27,316 nt of DNA from Zygnema circumcarinatum (lineage: Eukaryota; Streptophyta; Zygnematophyceae; Zygnematales; Zygnemataceae): NCBI GenBank assembly GCA_037447605.1, contig CM074804.1, forward strand, positions 2,608,103 through 2,635,418. Direction: 5' to 3'. How positions within the stretch are numbered: the first letter of the stretch is position 1; each line of letters begins with the position of its first letter. Positions 20,558 to 27,316 of this stretch are shown here, one piece after another. The notes below the pieces were generated by a model. That model saw only the letters and a list, made by a program, of their open reading frames with translations, searched no databases and was not told the origin of the DNA. Both the position numbers and the translations under genes were made by a program.

Positions 20558-22364
20558 GGATGTAGTGATGAATGGTGATTGGCATGTCTTTATCCTCAAT
20601 GTCATGGGCGATGATGTTCTCATGCAATGTGCCATGGATGCTTTGCATGTCATGGGAAACACCTCCCATGTCCTTGGGCTGCATGTGCTGATTCCTCAGC
20701 ACATGGCAGTTCGCACCTTTCCCAACGCCATTTGGCGGTTGGTCCAACGGTTGAGGAAAGGGCACAAATTGGTGCAGACGATGGAAGGGTCCACCAGTTC
20801 GCTGGTTGGGTCACCCTACACCTTGGTGTGGAGGACGGCTCGTCCTCAACCCTCGCATACAGTGCGATCTATGTTCCATCTTGCCCATTGTGCCATGACC
20901 TTCACCGGGTCAGCCAATGGCCACCCAGCAGTTATACTGCTAGATACTGGGGCAGATGCTAACTTTGTTAGTTCTGCATTCACCCAAAGGTTTGGGTTGA
21001 CCACAGATCCCACGTTAAGTGTTACTTTTGAGGATGGCCTTGGGAATGGATCTACGGCATGCGTCACACTCAAGATCAAGCTCCAATCCTACTCCGGGGC
21101 AGTGAAGTGTCTTCTGACACAACTGGCCCCTGGTACGGATGTTATTTTAGGGAGTGCTTGGTTAACCATGGTCAAAGCCCAATTGGACTTTTCCATCCCA
21201 CACTGTATTCTGCACAGTGGGGATAGGCGCATCACACTGCACCCTGGCAAACCCACATCCACTGCTATCACGCAGGTTGATACTCCTTATCTCTGCTCGG
21301 CTATGCAATTGGCCAAAGCAGTTAAGGAGGGTTGCACCTTGTTCATGGTGCATGTCATGGCAGCCACTGAGGATGTTCATGACGAAGATCAGGAATGGCA
21401 GATCACATCTACGGATGTGCTCTCGGCTGTTCCGTCTCAGATCCAACCTCTGTTGGATGAGTTCAGGGATGTCTTCCCTGACGACCTTCCAAGAGGGTTG
21501 CCACCATCGAGAGGGGTGGGGCACACAATCCCTCTTGAGCCTGAGCAAAAGCCGCCTTGGCGGCCGATCTATCGGTTAAGTCCGAAGGAAACCGAGGAAA
21601 TGCGTAAGCAGTTGACTACTTTACGGGACAAGGGCTGGATAGAGCCCAGCCAAAGCCCTTTTGGGGCGCCCATCTTGTTTGTTGGCAAGAAAGATGGCTC
21701 GTTGAGGATGTGCATTGATTATCGTGCACTCAACAAGATCACCGTAAAGAATCGATTTGCTTTACCACGTATCGATGATCTGTTGGATCGTCTTCACGGC
21801 GCCAAAGTGTTTACTTCACTTGATCTTGCTCAGGGGTATCATCAGATCCGCGTCACGGAAGCTGATGTGCCAAAAACTGCGTTCCGGACGCCGATTGGTC
21901 ATTTCCAATATAAGGTGTTGCCCTTTGGATTGACTAATGCTCCGGCAACTTTCCAGGCTGTCATGAACGAGATGTTCATCGGCATGGACGAGTTTGTTTT
22001 GGTTTACCTCGATGATATCCTTGTCTTCAGTAAGACGGAGGAGGAACATCTTGAACACGTTCGAAAAGTGTTTGAGACCCTGAGGAAACACCAGTTTTAT
22101 GCCAAGAGGAAGAAGTGTCATTTCATGCAACGTGAGTTGCTTTATCTTGGGCATATCTTGAATGATCAGGGCCTTCGGCCTGATCCTGCCAAAGTTTCAG
22201 CGGTAGAAACTTGGGCGCCACCGACTGACTTGCATCAGTTGAGGTCTTTTCTGGGCTTTGCGAATTATTTTCGTAAGTTCATCCAAGGGTTCAGTAAATT
22301 GGTTACTCCCTTGACTAACTTGACACGTTCCGGTGTCCCCTTTGTGTGGACCCCAGAGTGCTAG
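20538..22364 (+). CDS. pol: pol part 1: protease and reverse transcriptase
   Basis: Open frame shifted relative to gag. An aspartic protease is recognised by LLDTGADANF (Asp-Thr-Gly at 20943-20951) and the later DVILGSAWL. Reverse transcriptase follows: WRPIYRLSP, SPFGAPILFVGKKDGS, CIDYRALN, FTSLDLAQGYHQI, PFGLTNAPATFQ and the catalytic YLDD at 22005-22016, then the connection segment (LRSFLGFANYFRKFI). The frame ends in TAG at 22362-22364, in the middle of the expected connection to RNase H, probably a one-base nonsense change. The gag-pol frame difference could reflect decay or programmed frameshifting; decay seems likelier given the other lesions. Confidence 0.9.
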   Translation: MTPSGFRDVVMNGDWHVFILNVMGDDVLMQCAMDALHVMGNTSHVLGLHVLIPQHMAVRTFPNAIWRLVQRLRKGHKLVQTMEGSTSSLVGSPYTLVWRTARPQPSHTVRSMFHLAHCAMTFTGSANGHPAVILLDTGADANFVSSAFTQRFGLTTDPTLSVTFEDGLGNGSTACVTLKIKLQSYSGAVKCLLTQLAPGTDVILGSAWLTMVKAQLDFSIPHCILHSGDRRITLHPGKPTSTAITQVDTPYLCSAMQLAKAVKEGCTLFMVHVMAATEDVHDEDQEWQITSTDVLSAVPSQIQPLLDEFRDVFPDDLPRGLPPSRGVGHTIPLEPEQKPPWRPIYRLSPKETEEMRKQLTTLRDKGWIEPSQSPFGAPILFVGKKDGSLRMCIDYRALNKITVKNRFALPRIDDLLDRLHGAKVFTSLDLAQGYHQIRVTEADVPKTAFRTPIGHFQYKVLPFGLTNAPATFQAVMNEMFIGMDEFVLVYLDDILVFSKTEEEHLEHVRKVFETLRKHQFYAKRKKCHFMQRELLYLGHILNDQGLRPDPAKVSAVETWAPPTDLHQLRSFLGFANYFRKFIQGFSKLVTPLTNLTRSGVPFVWTPEC

Positions 22365-23123
22365 GAAGCATTCGAGGGTGTATGCCATGCACTGGTTACC
22401 GCCCTTACACTCCGTTTAGCGGACCCGTCCAAACCATATGAAGTGGTTTGTGATGCTTCGGGATTCGCCTTGGGTGCCGTCTTGTTTCAAGATGGCCAAC
22501 CTTTGGCGTATGAAAGCCGCAAAATGAATCAGTGGCGCCAACTATTACGCAGCGAGCGAGGCTAACTGCGGTAGTGCATACGAGGGCATGGCGGTGCGCG
22601 CTGCTTTAGAAGGCCCGGCGGTCCGCGGCCCAGTCGCGACCACGCCCGGCCCGGCGTTCCTCTCGGCCCAGCAGTGAGACCACTGTCTGGGCGGCGAGCT
22701 GGCGAATTACGAGTTCCTCCAAAGGTTTTATTTGCCGATTGGGTTTATGCGGCGGGAATTTGAATGTAGAACCAGCAGTAGAGGCAGCCTCGACTACTGG
22801 ATGGTGCCTTTCGTCATTTCGAGTGTTGGTGGAGCGAGATAGCCAGTGAGGGCGGCCAACCCGTCTCAGATCTCGGTATGCTTTGTCATAGATCCCTCCA
22901 CGGTGGCCTTGATCCAGCCCTCTGCTCTCTCACGATCACCGAGGCAGTTGATTGGGAGGGTATGCTGATGATCGCTTCCATTCTGGATGGCCAAGGTAAT
23001 GGCTATAAGGACAAAGTGGTGTCAAGGACGGATTTTGGTACCCGCGATAGCGGTTAGTCGTGCTGAGCGGGGCCCATGCGGCGGCTCGATGCGGGTAGTA
23101 CATGATCCTCCGGCCGAGGTCAC
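22365..23123 (+). pseudogene. pol part 2: decayed RNase H and integrase N-terminus
   Basis: Immediately after the TAG the same frame still reads an RNase H start (YEVVCDASGFALGAVLFQDG, catalytic Asp at 22452), then stops at 22563-22565. From about 22540 to 23100 I find only fragments in other frames and a GC-rich stretch (22590-22690). Just before 23124 the frame shifts within what should be the His-His part of the integrase zinc-binding domain. Confidence 0.75.
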
Positions 23124-24440
23124 ATGGGAGTTGCCAAAACCCGTGAGGCACTGCTCCGAGAGTTCTGGTGGCCTGGACTCTCGAGGGATGTGAAAGCGTA
23201 TGTACTCGCTTGTCCAACTTGTCAACGAAACAAACCCCGCACTGGCAGGATCCCTGGCCAGCTGCATCCCCTCACACCTCCTTTTCGGAAATGGGATAGT
23301 GTGGGTATGGACTTGATCACAGATCTTCCTGTGACACCTCGGGGGCATGACTCCATCCTCGTCTTTGTCGATCGGCTCAGCAAGATGGTGCATTTTGCAC
23401 CAACTACTAAGACCGCTGGGGCCGACGAGATTGCACGGTTGTATGTTGACAAAGTGTGGAGCCAGCATGGTCTTCAGTCAGAAATTGTGTCTGACCGTGA
23501 TCCACGATTCACCGGCCATTTCTGGACGGAAGTGCTCAAAATCGTGGGGACCAAGCAGGCGTTGAGTACAGCTTTCCACCCGCAAACCGATGGCCAGACG
23601 GAACGGGTGAACAGGATCCTGGAGGATTACCTCCGGCATTATGTGGGACCCACCCCGGATGGGTGGGATGAACTGCTCCCAGTGGCTGAGTACGCCATCA
23701 ATAATGCTTACCAGGAGTCCATTGGTACCACCCCTTTCTTCCTGAACTTTGGTCAGCATCCTCTAAATCCCCTGCAACCAAGGGATCAGCCCCCTGATCC
23801 GTGGAACATGGGCGTCCACAGAACCCCCGATCCTTGGAAGCTGAGAGGGACTGATGGGACTCAACCTCCCGCAGTCAGATCTTTTGTCCGGCTAATGTCT
23901 GAGGCGCTGCAGAGGGCACGGCAGACCCTGCTAGCGGCCCAGTCGCGACAAAAGGCCTATGCTGACCGTCACCGTACCCAACTCACCTTCAATGAGGGCG
24001 ATGAGGTGTTGCTAAGTACGGCGAACTTGAGACTCAAAGCTTATGGCGGAACACGTAAGCTGTGGCCCCGCTTCATTGGGCCCTTCAGGGTCATGAAGCG
24101 CATCAATGAGGTCGCTTACCGGTTGGATTTACCAGCCCATATGAAGGTGCATCCGGTCTTTCATGTGGGATTGCTAAAGGCCTACCGCAGCGATGGGAGG
24201 ATCCAACCACCTCCCCCACCAGTGGAACTTGAAGGTGAACTTGAGTACGAAGTTGAAACCATTCAAGCCCACCGTATTGTGAGAAAGGGTCGCTCTTCCC
24301 GTCACGAATACCTCGTGAAGTGGTTGGGCTATGGGGTTGAACATAGCACATGGGAAGCCGAGGGCAACTTAACCAATTGCCAGGAGCTCATAAACTTGTA
24401 CTGGGAGGCGCAGGCCGCGGGAGAGCGGGCGAGGGGCTGA
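23124..24440 (+). CDS. pol part 3: integrase and chromodomain
   Basis: Continuous frame of 438 codons. It starts inside the HHCC zinc-binding domain (HMGVAKTREALL, then CPTC). The integrase catalytic triad is intact: Asp of VGMDLITD (23310), Asp of VSDRDPRF (23493) and Glu of GQTERVNR (23601), with the D35E spacing. The C-terminal region has the GDEVLLSTANL and IGPFRVMKRI blocks, and a chromodomain occupies about 24237-24400 (YEVETI, HEYLVKWLGY, STWEAEGNL). Chromodomains direct integration towards marked chromatin in relatives. Confidence 0.92.
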   Translation: MGVAKTREALLREFWWPGLSRDVKAYVLACPTCQRNKPRTGRIPGQLHPLTPPFRKWDSVGMDLITDLPVTPRGHDSILVFVDRLSKMVHFAPTTKTAGADEIARLYVDKVWSQHGLQSEIVSDRDPRFTGHFWTEVLKIVGTKQALSTAFHPQTDGQTERVNRILEDYLRHYVGPTPDGWDELLPVAEYAINNAYQESIGTTPFFLNFGQHPLNPLQPRDQPPDPWNMGVHRTPDPWKLRGTDGTQPPAVRSFVRLMSEALQRARQTLLAAQSRQKAYADRHRTQLTFNEGDEVLLSTANLRLKAYGGTRKLWPRFIGPFRVMKRINEVAYRLDLPAHMKVHPVFHVGLLKAYRSDGRIQPPPPPVELEGELEYEVETIQAHRIVRKGRSSRHEYLVKWLGYGVEHSTWEAEGNLTNCQELINLYWEAQAAGERARG

Positions 24441-24605
24441 CGCGGGGGTTCTGCGAGCCTCACGGCGCCCAGCTCGGAAGACTTGGCCAGGGGATTATCA
24501 TTTGAGCCTCAGGTTATCCGCGTGGGGAGTTCGGCGCGTGCCGTTGGGAAACTACGAGCGCCTTTCTTACCCCTTGCATAGCGTGAGCGAGGGCGTTCAC
24601 ATCCT

Positions 24606-24621
24606 CACAGGGGGGGAGTAA
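24606..24621 (+). other. Polypurine tract
   Basis: The purine-rich CACAGGGGGGGAGTAA lies immediately upstream of the 3' LTR, the position of the plus-strand primer in LTR retrotransposons. Confidence 0.85.
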
Positions 24622-25316
24622 TGTAGCGAAACGCTACAGTCACCCACGGGAGGTGTACTTAGGGCGCGCTCCGTCCTAGTACTCTCACCCCGGGCGCGGG
24701 CCGAGTGGCCAAGGCGTTGGGGACCACCTAGGACCAGGAAGGGTCCTGGGATCGAACGTTGCGAAGGTTGCAAGGGTTCGATGCGGCGCGGTGTACTGAG
24801 ACATATATGTATCGCGTCGCCGATGTGGTCGAGGGATCACGGAATCCCGACCACATCTCCCTTACGTTTTGGAACGTAACCGTCATCCGTACAGAGGTGG
24901 GTGACCGTTGGTACGGACGGACTGACAATCAGACCCCGCGCCTCGCGCGCAAGATCTGACCGTGCGCCGACGTACGGCGGCGCGCCGCATCACGGCATGC
25001 GCCCGCGGGATGCGGCGCGCGTACGTACGTTCAACTCCTCTGATCTTCCCCAGGTCAGAGTTGGCCACGTGGCGGTTTGCCATTGGACAGCCCTGCTTCC
25101 AATCCTCCATGCTGGTAGGAGGTTCAACGGGGGAAGCGTAAAGGGGCGTGGGTGACTGTCGTCACCCAACCAACGTACCGGCATTCGGTTGCACCCCTGC
25201 CCAGGGCTGCTCCCCACTCTGAAGCTCTCCCGCTCTTGCTCTCGCCCTCTCGCTGAACTCTGAGTGCTGGTGTGTTATTCCGCGCAGGCTGAAGGAGTTA
25301 GATTTCAGCCGTGACA
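24622..25316 (+). repeat. 3' LTR (695 bp)
   Basis: Matches the 5' LTR from TGTAGCG to GTGACA with scattered substitutions. It is about 48 bp longer because of a GC-rich segment around 24980-25045 (GCGCGCCGCATCACGG and CGTACGTACG) absent from the 5' LTR. The terminal hairpin and the ACAGTCACCCACG/CGTGGGTGACTGT dyad (24636-24648 and 25147-25159) are conserved. Confidence 0.93.
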
Positions 25317-25334
25317 CACACACACACACACACT

Positions 25335-25420
<86 letters not shown>
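25317..25420. repeat. (CA)n microsatellite between two LTR insertions
   Basis: Almost pure CA, continuing the tract at 18175-18329 and bounded downstream by a second LTR-like insertion at 25421. Confidence 0.9.
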
Positions 25421-25423
<3 letters not shown>

Positions 25424-26469
25424 TGGTGCAGCGGCCTCCGTGCGAGGTGCTGCCACTTCTCCTCTGCCCTCGGTAGAGCTCGACATCTTCAATGACTTGA
25501 TCAACCACACTCCTCAAGGATGTAGACACACACACAAGTCTGAATGCAGTAGAACAGATCAGCGGAAAGGAGAAGATGTAAGGAGAAAGCCTCCAGCCTA
25601 AAACTCCTTAATATAAAGATGAATACAACTTGACAACTCTAGAGCCAAGCTTCAAGCACCTAAACTCAAGCTACGTGATTACACCACCCCACTACAAGCT
25701 GAACACTTACCACTATCTTCTAAGCCCAAAGAAAGATAGCCTCACTGCCTACGTGAGTCCCGAGAAGGTTAACTCCTTCAAAACAGACCTCTATCATATA
25801 CAACAATGGCCGTGTGACGTGACACAAGTTGTCACGTCGCGTCCGCCATTGCAAGCCCATGCACTATCTCAGTGGGCGCACTCAAGAATAGCGACCAGCT
25901 AGTGCGCCTCGTAAACCTACGACAGCACCGACCTAGTTCTTGTCTATCTCGTACATTTCTTCTCCGTAAGTCCCAGCCCAGCCCCCCACCCTTTTGCACA
26001 GCTTTGTCTGCCAGACATTTGGCCATGCAATCAAACCAGTGGACCCACTATATAGTGTCCACGTGGCACATCGCGTTCACGCGACATGCTTCATCATTCA
26101 TAACTGGCAAATCCAGTACTGCACGCCACAACCTTGTAGGAAGTGGCGCGGTCCATACTCCACGTCCGCGTCAGTGCTACGACCCAGTGAGGGTCAACTG
26201 TCAGTCCACGCACTGGCGCACCGCCGCTCGCGCTCCGTACTCGCACTCAGCGCGTGACCAATCTGCGCTCTGATGGCCGTACACCCGCGCGCCGCTCCGT
26301 ACACCTGTTTCGGCCAGATCTTTGTGCGCGCGCTACGCGCACACCCCTGAGGACTTGTACGGTCGCTTGGGCGGTCCTACATGCAATTCGGACTAGGAGC
26401 ACACCCCTAAGAACTTAGTACCAAAACAACTTAGTGTATTTACAAGTTCCTAACTAGCCTAACACTAAC

Positions 26470-26470
<1 letters not shown>
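25421..26470. mobile_element. Probable solo LTR (about 1050 bp)
   Basis: Begins TGTTGGTG and ends CACTAACA, near-perfect inverted termini with the TG...CA ends of an LTR, and is inserted in the (CA)n tract with ACACA on both sides. There is no primer site, gag or pol next to it. A diverged second copy of its first part starts at 26898 (TGTTGGTGCAGG, then AGCGGAA, GGAGAAAGC, AAAACTCCTTAAT in the same order and spacing). It contains a TATA-like palindrome CACTATATAGTG (26047-26058) followed by CCACGTGG, and a GTGACGTGACA/TGTCACGTC dyad near 25815-25838. Orientation and superfamily are undetermined. Confidence 0.6.

Positions 26471-26502
<32 letters not shown>
26471..26502. repeat. (CA)n remainder after the solo LTR
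   Basis: A short pure CA tract that appears to be the far end of the microsatellite split by the two LTR insertions. It is followed by CACTC variants and the second foldback copy. Confidence 0.8.
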
Positions 26503-26507
<5 letters not shown>

Positions 26508-26526
26508 TTCACACTCACAGAAAAAG

Positions 26527-26615
26527 AAAAAAAAAAAACATAATCAATCTAAATATTACAACATGTGGCCTCATGTTGTATTTATTAGTTTGATTTTTTG
26601 TTTTTTTTTTGTTTG
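26527..26615. repeat. Small foldback element, copy 2
   Basis: Same core as at 18087-18143, beginning CATAATCAATC at 26539, with flanking A-run and T-run and the downstream GTAAAAGTCACACACG. The core is identical over about 57 bases. The run lengths and one G in the T-run differ. Confidence 0.65.
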
Positions 26616-26635
26616 TAAAAGTCACACACGAAAAT

Positions 26636-26754
26636 ACACACTCACACATACACACACACACACACACCCACCCACACACACACACTCTCACACACACACA
26701 CACTCTCACACACACACACACACGCACACACTCACACACACACTCTCACACACA
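26636..26754. repeat. (CA)n microsatellite after foldback copy 2
   Basis: CA tract with CTC and CCC variants, followed by an A-run and a GAAAATGATGAA repeat (about 26780-26806). Open frames here only reflect the repeat. Confidence 0.85.
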
Positions 26755-26897
26755 AAAAATGAAAAAAAAAAAAAAAATTCAGAAAATGATGAAGAAAATG
26801 ATGAAGAATGCGAACATCACCATATCCAGGACCGGGTCCTTCCGAAATCTTTCCAGGGTTATTTGCTATACAATACATGGGTGTGAGCGTAAGTACG

Positions 26898-27316
26898 TGT
26901 TGGTGCAGGGACTCCTCCACTGCACCCGGCTTCTCCACTCGCATCACCTTCCATCGGAGTTCGCGTTCCAATCGATGATGACATTTCCCAAACTCTCACA
27001 TTCACTCATAGCCCATTTTACTCACAGAGTGAACCTCTCAGAATATGCACAGCGGAATAACAGAGAGAAAAGGATAGGAGAAAGCTCTCGGCTCTAAAAC
27101 TCCTTAATAATAATCTTATCAACACAAAATGAGAGACCCCCTCTCAAATAGCCCAATAAACTCAAAAGCCCACTACCTCGCAGCACAAGCAAGTGTAATG
27201 TTCAGCAACACGAGCATCAGCTTCTCAGAGTCTACAATAGCTACGTTGATAATCAGAAGTTAAAGATTAACAACCAAACAAAACAACACACTATATACTA
27301 TGTCACAACATCCGTG
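26898..27316. mobile_element. Partial second copy of the solo-LTR family, cut by the window end
   Basis: Starts TGTTGGTGCAGG and shares ordered blocks with 25421-25650, notably AGCGGAA, GGAGAAAGC and AAAACTCCTTAAT at about 27050-27110. Similarity fades after about 27115, and the other end lies beyond the window. Confidence 0.5.

Larger units (their letters stand above)
18330..25316 (+). mobile_element. Degenerate Ty3/gypsy chromovirus LTR retrotransposon
   Basis: A full-length element of about 7.0 kb: 5' LTR, primer binding site, gag, pol in the order protease, reverse transcriptase, RNase H, integrase, chromodomain, then polypurine tract and 3' LTR. The domain order and the C-terminal chromodomain place it in the chromovirus clade of plant Metaviridae. 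It is not autonomous as read: gag is interrupted by stop codons, gag and pol are in different frames, the reverse transcriptase frame ends in TAG before RNase H, and the sequence between RNase H and integrase is scrambled. LTRs differ at several percent of positions plus an insertion, so it is not a recent insertion. Confidence 0.93.

Noticed and set aside
25311-25601. His-Thr repeat open frame
   Set aside because: It is the translated (CA)n microsatellite plus adjoining LTR sequence and is not a gene.
25421-27316. A complete LTR retrotransposon bounded by the LTR-like copies at 25421 and 26898
   Set aside because: Only about 430 bases separate the first copy's end from the second copy's start, and they hold a foldback and CA repeats with no primer site or coding domains.

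Overview
This is a piece of a plant nuclear genome. Four genes have short GT-AG introns. Two encode plant-type families (2-alkenal/double-bond reductase and plant organic cation transporter), one looks like a group 1 LEA protein, and one encodes a phosphoglycolate-phosphatase-like protein with a probable plastid transit peptide. The window also holds a chromodomain Ty3/gypsy retrotransposon primed by initiator Met-tRNA and CCCTAAA-like motifs. The LEA protein points to a land plant or a close streptophyte relative. Dense purine/pyrimidine and (CA)n repeats and many CCACGTGG palindromes give no clear species call. I see no rRNA, tRNA, CRISPR or prokaryotic operon.

Layout. 271-6885 (minus): a 13-exon HAD phosphatase gene related to phosphoglycolate phosphatase, with changes at signature positions and a C-terminal tail of about 227 residues rich in RG and PT. 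6886-8710: intergenic, with a dense cluster of GTAC motifs, a TATA box and a long foldback that could be an unannotated small-RNA precursor. 8711-11229 (minus): a six-exon NADPH-dependent double-bond reductase of 339 residues. 11230-12498: a divergent promoter region with a 24-bp pyrimidine/purine minisatellite and paired G-box/ABRE sites. 12499-13190 (plus): a two-exon LEA_1-like gene of 119 residues. 14121-16623 (minus): a three-exon organic cation/carnitine-type MFS transporter of 647 residues. 16624-18070: its upstream region, including four copies of a 210-211-bp repeat, each carrying ACGT elements and CCAAT boxes.

18078-27316 is repeat territory. A small foldback element followed by a (CA)n tract occurs twice. 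The first (CA)n tract is split by a 7-kb degenerate chromovirus (18330-25316, LTRs 647 and 695 bp) and by a probable solo LTR (25421-26470). A second copy of that solo-LTR family runs off the window end from 26898.

The four host genes do not form a pathway. Stress response is a plausible shared theme for the reductase and the LEA gene, which share a divergent promoter with ABRE-type sites, but this is inference. All exon models were built by hand from reading frame, splice sites and family alignment from memory. Each of the four models closes to a whole number of codons.
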